Shown here in pieces: positions 43,981 to 53,000 of a stretch of DNA of 64,000 bases. The stretch spans positions 124,001 to 188,000 of the forward strand of contig NZ_JACHXW010000006.1 in NCBI RefSeq assembly GCF_014192395.1. Direction: 5' to 3'. The notes under the pieces were generated by a model. That model made no database searches and had not been told where the DNA came from. It saw only the letters and a program-made list of their open reading frames with translations. Source of the stretch: Paenibacillus endophyticus (GTDB lineage Bacteria; Bacillota; Bacilli; Paenibacillales; Paenibacillaceae). Both the position numbers and the translations under genes were made by a program. Every line of letters starts with the position of its first letter. Positions within the stretch are counted from its first letter, which is position 1.

Positions 43981-45729
43981 TCATGATTCTAGGTCATATT
44001 CTATTTCTACCGATTTAATATAATTGTCCTTAAGAGCAATGCCTAAATATCCGTTCTTGTTTTCCAACTTCAATCTAAACCGTGTATGCTTTAAACCAAT
44101 ACTACGTTGCATGAATTTGTGGAAAGCTTTGTCGGTTTCAGCGCTCAGTCCGTTTAATTTACAATACTTTCTATACGCAGATTCTAAGGTTTCATTATGA
44201 GTTCTTAAGTCAGGATCTAAGATACAACAAGCATTCACAAAACCTCTAATTGTGTTGTTTTCTTCTGAATACTTACGAGTAATATCTTCAATCTCTTCGC
44301 AAGTGGTAAACTGAAAATTGTTCTGGCACAAGCGTCGTAGTCCCATAGTTGACCACTTGGCGATATAAGGCATTTCTTTTAGAAGCTTATCTAAGAGATG
44401 AATATCTTGCTGTTCCTTTGGGACTTGGAAAAGAAAAGGGAAAATTAATAACCTCTGGCTGAAGGCGTTTGACCTGTCTATCCCCTTAATAGTTGGTAAA
44501 TCATTTCCAGCAAATAATAGAACACTTCGGTTGATGAATTTAAATGCTTGACCGTAAAGGAAACGTGCCATGACATAGTCTCCACCTGACAACTTTTTGA
44601 AATTATCCAAACGGTTTAAAGCTACTTCCGAGACTTCACCGCATGCGTTTAGCTTTTTTCCAAAGAGTTGGCACAAGAAACTTGGTTGGTTCAGTTCATC
44701 GAAGCTTAGATTGGTAAAGAACTCTTGACCGATCATGTGTTCGAGAAGTTTGAGGAAAATGGACTTCCCGGAATCCTTAGGACCCAATAAGAAAGGGATG
44801 GCTTTTACCTCACGGATTTCTGATATAACATAACCAAATAGTTCTTGAAGCCTTAGGTATTTTAAGCTATTTCCACCTGTAACTTGTTGCATGAACTTTT
44901 CGAAAACATATCCAGTCGCCGGATATTGAATTGGATACTCAGTGTTAACAATAGACGTAAAATAAAATTCTGGATTGTGTCGATGTACAGAAAGGTCACT
45001 AATTTTGACAATACAATTGGAAAAAGCAACATATTCTTTTCGTTTATTTAGGATGCTTTCACTTACTTGTAATTGGTCTTTGGTTTTTAGCCACTGGATT
45101 ATTTCTTCACTTACCCTGAAGGTAATAAGTCCCTTATAATCGTCTGGGATGCACTGACGAATGAATATATCTCCTTTAGCACCTACAAGTCCAACGAAAT
45201 ATCCCAGTGCTTGATTCCAGTAATATAAGTTATTTTCAATGACTGCAAAACGATATCGTTCCATTAAAAGGTCAGCTAATTTGTGATTAGAAATCCTGGT
45301 TGTATCGGATTTTCGATTAGGTGACTCCTCTTTGGGTTGTTGCTTTTTAAGTTCAATTTTCGAAGGAAGTGATTTAGGAGGGAAAATTCTAATAGGTGAT
45401 TTGGTTGGTTCGTTCCGTATTAATGGAATCAAGCTATTAGACTTTTCCTCTAAAATATGTCCGATTGAGGAAATCGATTCTTCTTCACGATTATCAGGGA
45501 TACAACCATCGTCTTCCTCTAGCTGATTGAGAGGTAATCCACTGCATCCATCAGCCTCAATACCAACTCCTAAATGCCTTTGTTCGTCCTGGGCATGACA
45601 TGGAACTGGATTGAAGTCAGTGTCATTTTCTTCGTCATTCGGATCAAAACCACTCGTTAAGGTATTTCCCAACATGAAGGAGTGGTCCACCATTTCAACT
45701 TGACTATTCCCATTCCGACGTTGACTCAT
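43981..45729 (-). CDS. P4/D5-type primase-helicase for element replication
   Basis: The ~582-residue protein has a long hydrophilic N-terminal segment (~1-160) and then a D5-N-like region and an SF3 helicase: Walker A in FLLGPKDSGKSIFLK, and SVLLFAGNDLPTIKG, the sensor-type motif of D5/P4 helicases. The region between has FEKFMQQVTGG and NACGEVSE. It likely unwinds DNA at the element's own origin. ATG 45729 has GAGGAGGAG upstream and overlaps the previous gene; the open frame goes nine residues further. Confidence 0.83.
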   Translation of the reverse strand: MSQRRNGNSQVEMVDHSFMLGNTLTSGFDPNDEENDTDFNPVPCHAQDEQRHLGVGIEADGCSGLPLNQLEEDDGCIPDNREEESISSIGHILEEKSNSLIPLIRNEPTKSPIRIFPPKSLPSKIELKKQQPKEESPNRKSDTTRISNHKLADLLMERYRFAVIENNLYYWNQALGYFVGLVGAKGDIFIRQCIPDDYKGLITFRVSEEIIQWLKTKDQLQVSESILNKRKEYVAFSNCIVKISDLSVHRHNPEFYFTSIVNTEYPIQYPATGYVFEKFMQQVTGGNSLKYLRLQELFGYVISEIREVKAIPFLLGPKDSGKSIFLKLLEHMIGQEFFTNLSFDELNQPSFLCQLFGKKLNACGEVSEVALNRLDNFKKLSGGDYVMARFLYGQAFKFINRSVLLFAGNDLPTIKGIDRSNAFSQRLLIFPFLFQVPKEQQDIHLLDKLLKEMPYIAKWSTMGLRRLCQNNFQFTTCEEIEDITRKYSEENNTIRGFVNACCILDPDLRTHNETLESAYRKYCKLNGLSAETDKAFHKFMQRSIGLKHTRFRLKLENKNGYLGIALKDNYIKSVEIEYDLES

Positions 45730-46315
45730 GCTCGAGCTCCTCCTCTTCCGAATCATCTTCTAAATAAAAAGGAGTTTCGTTGTCTTCAATCTCCGCCTCG
45801 ATGGAAGGTAGGGCTTGCCTAATAACTGCTCTTAAAAATCTTTTCATAGGTTCATCCCGAGCAGAAACAACCTCTCTTACAACGACATCTCGTACTGGAT
45901 CAAAGGAACAAACCGTTAAACACGCATTCGCTTCATACTCCCAAAAGATATATACTGCCTCATTTAAGTTTAGAGGTGAACTTGAAAAGACCCTACCGAT
46001 AGTTCTGCCTGATTTATAGTAAATAATGTTGTTGTCTTTACTTCTGCAATCTATGCCGAGTAAAATAGAGTTGGAAGCGTTTAAACCATCAATTGACGAG
46101 GATTCAAAATAGACCCCATCTAAGCACCCTTTGACATAAGTTTGTTCATTGAGTTGGATTAAAACGATTGCTGATTGTGGTGCAAGCATTTTTTTGGAAA
46201 TTCCGGTTAATGACGCCGATTCACTTTTGATTTCTAAGCATACACTTTTGTCGATGTTTTTAGAGCAGTACTCGATAAGCGCCTTGAATTGTTTTTTGAA
46301 TTTCTCTTGGTTCAT
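45704..46315 (-). CDS. Hypothetical protein, 203 aa, acidic C-terminus
   Basis: I do not recognise this protein. From ATG 46315 (GGGTGA upstream) it starts MNQEKFKKQFKALIEYCSKN and has a mostly beta middle (SAIVLIQLNEQTYVKG, NIIYYKSGRTIGRVFSS). The tail is very acidic (DDSEEEELEHESTSEWE). It overlaps the primase-helicase gene start by 26 bp, so the two are co-translated and may work together in replication of the element. Confidence 0.65.
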   Translation of the reverse strand: MNQEKFKKQFKALIEYCSKNIDKSVCLEIKSESASLTGISKKMLAPQSAIVLIQLNEQTYVKGCLDGVYFESSSIDGLNASNSILLGIDCRSKDNNIIYYKSGRTIGRVFSSSPLNLNEAVYIFWEYEANACLTVCSFDPVRDVVVREVVSARDEPMKRFLRAVIRQALPSIEAEIEDNETPFYLEDDSEEEELEHESTSEWE

Positions 46316-46402
46316 TGGATTCACCCTTTTCTTGGATTCATCCCTGGGCCCTAGGTGATGTTGAATTGAGTATACTAGAGGCCCATTGATACTCATATAT
46401 AG

Positions 46403-46439
46403 GTGCACTACATAGTTCTTATGACTTTGTGTAGTGTAC
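46403..46439. promoter_or_regulatory. Inverted repeat in the divergent control region
   Basis: GTGCACTACA (46403-46412) and TGTAGTGTAC (46430-46439) are inverted with one mismatch. They lie between the start of the minus-strand replication operon and the plus-strand gene at 46.6 kb, with AT-rich promoter-like DNA around. A regulator such as the element's Xre protein may bind here. The rest of 46316-46639 shows nothing else clear. Confidence 0.45.
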
Positions 46440-46639
46440 TAGTATTGACACAAGGGAAATATAGAAACCTTTTGATATAGGATACGTTCATGGTGTTCAT
46501 CCTTTTTTAGATCTTTTGAAAGAATGAAGTAAATAAATAGTATTTAAGCTATCGGTATATAAAGTTTTTACATTGAGTAATTGACTGATTTAGAATGAAC
46601 AGGATGAACACTTTATTTTTTCGGGAGGCTTGGATTCTG

Positions 46640-47947
46640 ATGATGTCTGATATTACTCAACAGATGATCGGAGATATAATAGCTAAAGCTGAGAGTGCGA
46701 TTAAAAATTTCGAACGAGACAATGAAGAATACCCGCTCTTCGAGATAGTCTATGACGAAAAAGGAAATTTCGAGGAATTGTTGTTTAATGAAAACATAAT
46801 GACCTTTTTTGGGTTATTGCTTGGATGCAGAAACTTCTGGAAACTCAACAGCGATGAACCATCCCTAACTCAGCACGACTACGATGTTTTTCTCACTATG
46901 TATTTTGAAGATATAAAGATGGCGCTACTTAAGGATGCAATGGTTAATCTAACTAACTATTTTGAAGTTCAATCAGGGAGTGCCAAAATTAAAAAAGAAC
47001 TGTTTTATGAAGCCAGCGACTTTAAAGAGAAGGTTGTAGAATATATATCAAAGACGGGCCTGACAGATCCGGATAAACTGATTGCAGTAATTGAAGACCA
47101 TGTAGAGACTATTCATTTAAAAGTTCCGAAAATCTGTTTCCCATGGTATGCATATGCACTTTGTTTCAGCTACAAAAAATTCCCGAAATGGGATAACAGA
47201 AAAATGTTCAATATCATCAATGGTGAGTTCTTAGCACTAAAGTGGACGAGAAGTGAGTATCCAAAAGAGCAGGAAATCATGGAACAAGCACAGCGGAACT
47301 TCAAAATATTTATACAGTCCCTTGCTGGCAGTGAAGATGCTAAAATGTATAATTGTTCACTGAACTTGTTTCTATTTAATGAAGTGACTAACCTATATGA
47401 CATTTACAACCTCGTCAATTTGTTCCGGGATGATTCTGGTTACATGAAGTATCAAAATCTTCGATTGGAAAATACGCAAGTAACTATTGATAAAAAACAC
47501 TATAAAGAGAGAAACAAATATAAACGTGAAATGTTTAATGGTGTAGGACATATTGCGGCGATTAATTCGTTTGGAGTCAAGACATTATTGATTAATAATT
47601 ATTATGTTGAGCAATTGTTCACCGATGAACGAGTTTGGGATGTTTACAATAAAATTTTTGATCTTACAAAACGATGTCTACTACAAGAAGTTAAAGAAAA
47701 CCATTTGTCAAAACACAGTGAAGTATCGGGAGAAATCCGCTTAGATTATTGTGTATACTCATTGTTGAATAATGAGAAGTCGTATAAATGGCACTTAGAA
47801 GATATGCTTAAGAGTGACCTGCCGATCTATGTTCCCTCACCGGATGAAATAAAGACCCATCTTTATGAAGCTTATTCTTCTGCTTATAAAAGCTTTTATG
47901 ACTGCAGGCATAAAGGCAAAGAGGGAATTAATTTGTTGAAGTACTAA
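46640..47947 (+). CDS. Hypothetical protein, about 435 aa, mobile-element cargo
   Basis: I do not recognise this protein. It is mostly helical with Lys/Asp/Glu/Tyr-rich composition and no membrane segment, for example ENIMTFFGLLLGCRNFWKL, HLKVPKICFPWYAYALCFSY and FNGVGHIAAINSFGVKTLLI. GGGAGG at 46622-46627 supports ATG 46640 (or 46643). It is the only plus-strand gene in a long minus-strand run, so it may be cargo with its own promoter. A perfect hairpin (47951-47988) follows. Confidence 0.6.
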   Translation: MMSDITQQMIGDIIAKAESAIKNFERDNEEYPLFEIVYDEKGNFEELLFNENIMTFFGLLLGCRNFWKLNSDEPSLTQHDYDVFLTMYFEDIKMALLKDAMVNLTNYFEVQSGSAKIKKELFYEASDFKEKVVEYISKTGLTDPDKLIAVIEDHVETIHLKVPKICFPWYAYALCFSYKKFPKWDNRKMFNIINGEFLALKWTRSEYPKEQEIMEQAQRNFKIFIQSLAGSEDAKMYNCSLNLFLFNEVTNLYDIYNLVNLFRDDSGYMKYQNLRLENTQVTIDKKHYKERNKYKREMFNGVGHIAAINSFGVKTLLINNYYVEQLFTDERVWDVYNKIFDLTKRCLLQEVKENHLSKHSEVSGEIRLDYCVYSLLNNEKSYKWHLEDMLKSDLPIYVPSPDEIKTHLYEAYSSAYKSFYDCRHKGKEGINLLKY

Positions 47948-47950
47948 AAT

Positions 47951-47988
47951 AATCCTCTCTCCTGTAGTTGAAAACAGGAGAGAGGATT
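47951..47988. terminator. Hairpin after the 46.6-kb gene
   Basis: AATCCTCTCTCCTG pairs perfectly with CAGGAGAGAGGATT around a 10-nt loop. It lacks a strong T-run, so termination is probable but not certain. Confidence 0.5.
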
Positions 47989-48000
47989 ATAACAAAGATG

Positions 48001-48180
48001 TTAACGGGATTTTTCAATGATGTAATCGATAACGTTTTGCCGCGGAATTCGATGAATTCTACCTAACTTTACTGATTTTATTTGACCAGTATTTATTAAT
48101 TGGTAAGCGGTGTTTTTTCCGATTTTCAACATATCAGCTAAATCATTAACTGTTAATATGTCTTCATAATTATCTAACAT
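48001..48180 (-). CDS. Small excisionase-type HTH protein, 59 aa
   Basis: From ATG 48180 the product reads MLDNYEDILTVNDLADMLKI, then GKNTAYQLINTGQIKSVKLGR and a basic end. This is the HTH_17/excisionase pattern (VNDLADMLKIGKNTAYQLI plus a wing). GAAGGGAAGTGG is upstream. It is a second excisionase-like gene in the element besides the one next to the integrase, and lies away from it, so it could be a regulator instead. Confidence 0.78.
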   Translation of the reverse strand: MLDNYEDILTVNDLADMLKIGKNTAYQLINTGQIKSVKLGRIHRIPRQNVIDYIIEKSR

Positions 48181-48393
48181 GGTTCCACTTCCCTTCGTTA
48201 TATTACATTACTGTTCCCCTTGTTTCACCATAATTGATTATTATTGATTATGTAAAAATACACTTTTTGTGGTAATAAAGAAGATTTAGTGAACTAATTT
48301 GCAATTTTTAAGGCAAGTATCGAATGCTGAAATTAATGAAAAAGAGAGAGGTCATTACCTCTCCCATAGGATTACCTGTTGGTATTTCTGTGT

Positions 48394-48609
48394 TTAAGTC
48401 GTGCGAGAAAAGCCCTTGGTTATATATCGGACAAACTTAAACAAATACGATATTAAATAAAACGGCATTAAAGCCCAACCAATTAATACCGACAGTATAG
48501 CTTTAACAACTATATAGTTTGAGATCGTGGTGAAGATGATGAAGCTTCGCTGCAATTTAGAAATGAACAACCATCCGAAAATAGAGGAAATAACGATATA
48601 TAGTTCCAT
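48394..48609 (-). CDS. Small membrane protein, 71 aa
   Basis: Two hydrophobic segments are present (MELYIVISSIFGWLF and AILSVLIGWALMPFYLISYLF) with a basic C-terminus (KFVRYITKGFSR). GGAGG precedes ATG 48609. It is 15 bp downstream of the next protein in the same direction. Function unknown. Confidence 0.55.
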   Translation of the reverse strand: MELYIVISSIFGWLFISKLQRSFIIFTTISNYIVVKAILSVLIGWALMPFYLISYLFKFVRYITKGFSRTT

Positions 48610-48624
48610 TGTTTTTCCTCCAAT

Positions 48625-49563
48625 CTATTTAACCGACAATTCGACGTATTGAATTATATTGCTGGAGTTATCTGCACTGACGATAATCGTGCTATCTGAA
48701 ACCGCATCACTAGAATTGAAAAGATACTGGGTTGTGTTTTTAATGCCTTCCTTGGATTGAGTAGGGGTGCCCAATATCCGATTTGCTTTGTCCAATGAAT
48801 CGGTCGGTCTTAGTCCTGCGACATTGTATACACTATCTGTGTTGATAATCACCTTTGTAACCGTATGAGATTTATTGTCTACGATGATTTGGAAGCCTTC
48901 GATAATATATAAGGTTGTCGTAGCATCTGTGCTTTTCTCCTTCAGTACAAAACTCTTCTTGATTTCCTCTTCTGTGGTCTGATTATGGAGCAAGCTGCTT
49001 ATATCCAGTGCCATTGCAATTGAGCTAGAATCATACGGGCTAAGCTCAATGGCGGTAACTTTATCTTCATTTGACGTTGAGGTGAAGGTGAGCAACGCTC
49101 CTTCATTTGTAAGATAGGCTACCAGATTTCTGTTATCTTGTACTAACTGTAAACTTGGATTACCCAATCGCTTTACATGTTCTGAAAAAGTCGAGTTTAA
49201 TTGAATGTCGAAAATCTTAAATGCATGAGCGGCGTTCCCTTTGACCAATTCATTTGAGAGCATAATTGAAGCTGCTTCACTATCGTTGCCATTAATGGTA
49301 AATCCGCTGTCATAGCTGTATAAATAACCCTCAGCGTCGTCTCGTACAACTTCGCTTGGCTTCCCGAACTTTTCAACGATCTCCTGCTTATTCATAGCTT
49401 GGACTTGACCAAGTTCATAGACTATCGATTCATCTGTACTATCAGAAGCAGCCAAAATGACAATAAATAATACAATAATGGCAATAACCCAGAACCACCA
49501 TTTTTTTAGAATCGTTTTTTTCTTTTTGGTTTCAGATGATAAGATTGTTGCTTCATTCGACAT
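48625..49563 (-). CDS. Membrane-anchored extracellular hypothetical protein, 312 aa
   Basis: A Lys-rich start is followed by one transmembrane helix (WWFWVIAIIVLFIVILAAS, about 22-40), and the rest is outside. The outer part repeats a pattern of KFGKPSEV...YLYSYDSG, RLGNPSLQLV...VAYLTNEGALL and ILGTPTQS...TQYLFN, resembling three SmpA/BamE-like beta units. It has many Ser/Thr/Asp and no Cys. GGAGG precedes ATG 49563. It lies next to an Xre regulator gene. I do not know its role. Confidence 0.6.
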   Translation of the reverse strand: MSNEATILSSETKKKKTILKKWWFWVIAIIVLFIVILAASDSTDESIVYELGQVQAMNKQEIVEKFGKPSEVVRDDAEGYLYSYDSGFTINGNDSEAASIMLSNELVKGNAAHAFKIFDIQLNSTFSEHVKRLGNPSLQLVQDNRNLVAYLTNEGALLTFTSTSNEDKVTAIELSPYDSSSIAMALDISSLLHNQTTEEEIKKSFVLKEKSTDATTTLYIIEGFQIIVDNKSHTVTKVIINTDSVYNVAGLRPTDSLDKANRILGTPTQSKEGIKNTTQYLFNSSDAVSDSTIIVSADNSSNIIQYVELSVK

Positions 49564-49583
49564 CGTTTTTGCCTCCTCTACGG

Positions 49584-49910
49584 CTAGTGATTGTTTTTTT
49601 CATCATTCAAAATTCCGAGCATGTAGCGCTTAATATCATCGGGGGTAAGAATAGCAAGAAACTGTTGATTTTGGCTGTTTTGTTCACCTAATCTCGGAGA
49701 ATCCTGTAGTGAAAATAAGTCAGTAATGTTGATATCCAAGGCTTTTGCAATTTTCTCTAACGTCTTTACAGTGGGATTTTTCTCGCCGCGTTCAATTTGT
49801 CCAATATAAGATGTATTCATGCCAGCAAGTAATGCAAGCTGCTCCTGGCTTAAGCCTCTTTTTTGTCGGACGAGTCGAATATTTTCGCCAATGATTTCTA
49901 TATTTTTCAA
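49584..49910 (-). CDS. Xre-family HTH regulator
   Basis: The ~108-residue protein has an N-terminal HTH_3 domain: IRLVRQKRGLSQEQLALLAG, SYIGQIERGEKNPTVKTLEKI. The tail is polar, with DDIKRYMLGIL. GGGGGTGAG lies 6 bp before TTG 49910, which I take as start; GTG 49919 is possible. It is probably the element's own regulator, acting at the palindrome 80-110 bp upstream (49988-50024) or at other control regions. Confidence 0.85.
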   Translation of the reverse strand: MKNIEIIGENIRLVRQKRGLSQEQLALLAGMNTSYIGQIERGEKNPTVKTLEKIAKALDINITDLFSLQDSPRLGEQNSQNQQFLAILTPDDIKRYMLGILNDEKNNH

Positions 49911-49987
49911 GATTCTCACCCCCTATAAAACGATATTGCAATTTTCAAATATGCTCAATATGATAGACAAGCTAAATAAATGGATAT

Positions 49988-50024
49988 AACCATCAAATAA
50001 TGCTGTTGGCATTATTTGATGGTT
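49988..50024. promoter_or_regulatory. Perfect 16-bp palindrome upstream of the Xre gene
   Basis: AACCATCAAATAATGC and GCATTATTTGATGGTT surround a 5-nt loop. It has no T-run in the minus direction, so an operator or a replication-related hairpin is more likely than a terminator. The rest of 49911-50212 shows AT-rich DNA only. Confidence 0.5.
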
Positions 50025-50212
50025 AGCATATTGCTTATTTTTGAAAGAAGAGTGCTTTTGAAGAACTAGAGGATCGCTTTGCAACATATCTATGAACCTG
50101 CGTCACTATGTTCCGCACTTAACGGATGACCGCTATCAAGCATAGCGTCAACGTGTCTATAGCTATAATATATATATCAATCGTATAACACTGCGTTATG
50201 CTGCAAAGCGAA

Positions 50213-50512
50213 TTAATATTCGTCAGAGCACAACATCGTACAATGCTGCTGGTCATCAACGACATAGATTTTTTTCGTTACAATTTGTCTTGCACATATG
50301 ACGTATACTTGTTGAAAGGGTGGTTGCTCTTGCATATGAACGATCCTTTGCTTAGTCTTACCGTTTACCATAGTAGGACTTAGCTCAAAAACCTGAAGGA
50401 AATCTTTTTCAGGAGCATTCATTGATTCAATGAAGCACCAAAGGATAAGTTGTAAAAAGGATGGAACTTCACGACGAATCCCCTGTGTTACATATTTAGT
50501 ACCAGTAAACAT
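50213..50512 (-). CDS. DUF960 protein
   Basis: The 99-residue protein follows the DUF960 pattern: MFTGTKYVTQGIRREVPSFLQLILWCFIES, DFLQVFELSP, and RIVHMQEQPPFQ. DUF960 proteins are common in Firmicutes plasmids, ICEs and phages and have no assigned function. GAGGAGATG precedes ATG 50512. It is the last gene of the recombination operon. Confidence 0.8.
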   Translation of the reverse strand: MFTGTKYVTQGIRREVPSFLQLILWCFIESMNAPEKDFLQVFELSPTMVNGKTKQRIVHMQEQPPFQQVYVICARQIVTKKIYVVDDQQHCTMLCSDEY

Positions 50513-50590
50513 GACTTCATCTCCTCATTGTTCTGGAAAATGAAATGAATGGTTTGGTAACCAAACCGTTCATTCATATCCGTTTTAAAA

Positions 50591-51322
50591 TTAAGCAGTT
50601 GCGCAGCTTCGTTTATCTTGCAGCTTTTTATGAAGTAAGTTGATGATTTGTTGATCGGAAACGCGTTCTTGTCTTTTTTTGGCATGCCATTCATCGAGAC
50701 CATCGAGACTTCCTGCGAGCTCCTGCCATAATGCTTTGATTTGATTTTGAGTTGTAGTGCCCTTGCTTTTCAGTTTATCGGTCAGGTACGTTTTTTTAGT
50801 CGTGCGATTGTTTGTGGTTGAGGTGGAAGGGGGTATGGGCTCTATCCATCCTTTGTCTTGATAATAATGCTGATAGTGATCTGGTACGTTAATAGCCTGT
50901 CTTTGTCTATCCCAGGTGATAATTCCCTTGTATAAGTCGCTGGCTACGCCGATCCGGCTTGCACATTTCTTCATACCATCTGTGATCGCTGATTTAGTCG
51001 CGTCCCCCTCATTCATGCCAGGCTTCACTTGTTCGCTTCCAGCATCGATAAGTGTAATCCATTCTTTCAGTTCAGCATTATAGAAGCTGAACTGAACATA
51101 TATCTTCACACGCGTATTTTTGCCGCTAGGTTCTTGTACAATTTTCTCAGTGCCATATAATCCTTCATATCTCCAATAGCCAACACCAAAAACTTCATTT
51201 AATCGCTCTGTAATGGCTTGTCCGGAAATATAGCAACGATCACCGAAGCTGTCATACTGATATTCGGCATAAGGAAATGGAGCATTCAGGCGCTGAAATA
51301 AACTTAGTACATTACTGGTCAT
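50591..51322 (-). CDS. Rad52/Rad22-family single-strand annealing protein
   Basis: The 243-residue protein has the Rad52-type core: YISGQAITERLNEVFGVGYWRYE, VQFSFYN, DAGSEQ...GDATKSAITDGMKKCASRIGVASDLY. Such phage/plasmid proteins anneal complementary strands after exonuclease resection. The C-terminal part is polar and ends with basic segments. The gene overlaps the YqaJ-like nuclease gene (51312) by 11 bp, giving a recombinase-exonuclease pair like lambda Red or RecET. Confidence 0.85.
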   Translation of the reverse strand: MTSNVLSLFQRLNAPFPYAEYQYDSFGDRCYISGQAITERLNEVFGVGYWRYEGLYGTEKIVQEPSGKNTRVKIYVQFSFYNAELKEWITLIDAGSEQVKPGMNEGDATKSAITDGMKKCASRIGVASDLYKGIITWDRQRQAINVPDHYQHYYQDKGWIEPIPPSTSTTNNRTTKKTYLTDKLKSKGTTTQNQIKALWQELAGSLDGLDEWHAKKRQERVSDQQIINLLHKKLQDKRSCATA

Positions 51323-52292
51323 CTCGCTCGACCTCCTTTTTGATGCTGAACTGACGGAAGTGAGTGGTCTTAAGACATTCTTGATAAACGCCAGGATTAA
51401 GCTCTTTGAGCTGTTTGCTGTCCACTCCAGTTCTGCTGCGGTTTTCCCACTTTATTTTATAGTAACCAGCGGTGCCGACCTCATGATTTCCCAATAGAGA
51501 TTTAATTCTGTTTTCGAATTCATTAATGGTCGATTCTAAAACCTTGAGCTGTCGCTTGTTATCAAAATATGTTTCAATGTGCAAGAGCTCTTCCAGTGGA
51601 ATGATCGTGCTGTTTTCGGCTTTAGGGTAGAGTCGATTCAATAGCTTTGTAGACGCCTCAGAGCCGTCAACAGGAGGACAGTTGCCGACAAGCACATAAT
51701 GATGCCAAAAATCATAAGCTAGCCGTAGTAGCTGGTTTATGAGCTCCTCGTCACGCAAGACCTCGTACTCCCTATACTTATTACCGCCAATTAGAGTAGC
51801 GAAATAGCCCCAATCTAGGCCGGTGACGAACAAATACCATTGCAATTGTACGTAATAGTAATCAGGAATATTGCCGTTGTCCCATTCCTGACGCAAAAAC
51901 TCACTTGCAGTTTTGATTTCTAGAATGCCGCGGCCACGGTTTGGGCAAATAATCATACGGTCAAGATTGCCGAGAGCCCAGCGATGTTCAGGATGGCAGT
52001 AAATGACCTTCTTTTCTGTAATTGCCCACTCTGGATGCTCGTTGGCGAATTTATCTGCAATAAGCGGCTCAAGTCGGGTACCCCATTCCGCTGCTTCACT
52101 CATTTGATCTTCCGGTGCTTCTCCAATCTTCTCAAGGTAGACATGGACAGGTGTACGCCATTTGGATATCCCACAAATGGCTGCGAGGTCGGAACCGCCA
52201 ATACCGTTCCGACGATGGACGAGCCACTCTTCATAGGATAGATTTTCAGTTTCAACGAGTATTTCTGCGTGAAATTTTATGGCTGTTGACAT
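51312..52292 (-). CDS. YqaJ-family viral recombinase / exonuclease
   Basis: The ~326-residue PD-(D/E)xK nuclease has WLVHRRNGIGGSDLAAICG at its start and the catalytic stretch ALGNLDRMIICPNRGRGILEIKTAS, with the Asp and the ExK residues, plus VQLQWYLFVTG. GGAGGTGC precedes ATG 52292, which I prefer to the open frame's first ATG 16 codons upstream. With the Rad52-like protein it forms a homologous recombination pair for the element. Confidence 0.9.
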   Translation of the reverse strand: MSTAIKFHAEILVETENLSYEEWLVHRRNGIGGSDLAAICGISKWRTPVHVYLEKIGEAPEDQMSEAAEWGTRLEPLIADKFANEHPEWAITEKKVIYCHPEHRWALGNLDRMIICPNRGRGILEIKTASEFLRQEWDNGNIPDYYYVQLQWYLFVTGLDWGYFATLIGGNKYREYEVLRDEELINQLLRLAYDFWHHYVLVGNCPPVDGSEASTKLLNRLYPKAENSTIIPLEELLHIETYFDNKRQLKVLESTINEFENRIKSLLGNHEVGTAGYYKIKWENRSRTGVDSKQLKELNPGVYQECLKTTHFRQFSIKKEVERDDQ

Positions 52293-52336
52293 GTTGGTAT
52301 GCACCTCCAAAAATAAATGGAGGGTTAATGTGTGCG

Positions 52337-52945
52337 TCACATTAACCCTCGTTCTTTTAAGCTCACATATTGAGAATGACCGATGATGATATGATCGAGA
52401 ACATCAATCCCGATTATGGTACCAACCTCCACTAAGCGTCTGGTAACCTCTACATCTTCTGGACTCGGCTCAGGAATGCCGCTAGGATGGTTATGGATGC
52501 AGATAATAGATGCGCTGCTACGCTTAATGGCAGGACGGAATACTTCTCTTGGGTGAACGATACTGGCATTTAAACTGCCTATAGATACGTTCTCACGAGC
52601 AATCACTAAATTTTTCGAATTGAGGAACAAACAAACGAAATGCTCCTTCTTCAGGTAACGGAATTCCGGTTCAACAAGCTTGTACACATCCGCAGGTTTA
52701 CTAATTTTAAATGATGGTGGTTTTATAGATAATGACAATGTTTGAGCAAGCTTAAGCGAAGCGAGTATTTGCCGCGCTTTCATTTGCCCAATACCTTTAA
52801 TTGTAATTAGCTCCTGTTCGGTCACTTCGATCAAGTCTTCTGCGGTAGGAAACCGAGTGAAAATTTCTTCAATAATGTAGCTTCCTTGCTTTTCACGCAG
52901 GGAGTTAGCGAGTAATGATTTTAATTCAAGCTGAGTTTTTTCCAT
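52337..52945 (-). CDS. RadC-like JAB/MPN protein
   Basis: The 202-residue protein has an N-terminal HhH-like region (ITIKGIGQMKARQILASL) and a C-terminal RadC (MPN) domain with the EN metal motif and the HNHPSG motif (ICIHNHPSGIPEPSPEDV). RadC proteins are common in mobile elements; their role is not settled. GGAGGC precedes ATG 52945. Confidence 0.9.
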   Translation of the reverse strand: MEKTQLELKSLLANSLREKQGSYIIEEIFTRFPTAEDLIEVTEQELITIKGIGQMKARQILASLKLAQTLSLSIKPPSFKISKPADVYKLVEPEFRYLKKEHFVCLFLNSKNLVIARENVSIGSLNASIVHPREVFRPAIKRSSASIICIHNHPSGIPEPSPEDVEVTRRLVEVGTIIGIDVLDHIIIGHSQYVSLKERGLM

Positions 52946-53000
52946 GTAACGAGCAGCCTCCTTAACCCATTTTTATTCCTAGTCAGAAGTGCGTAGAGGT

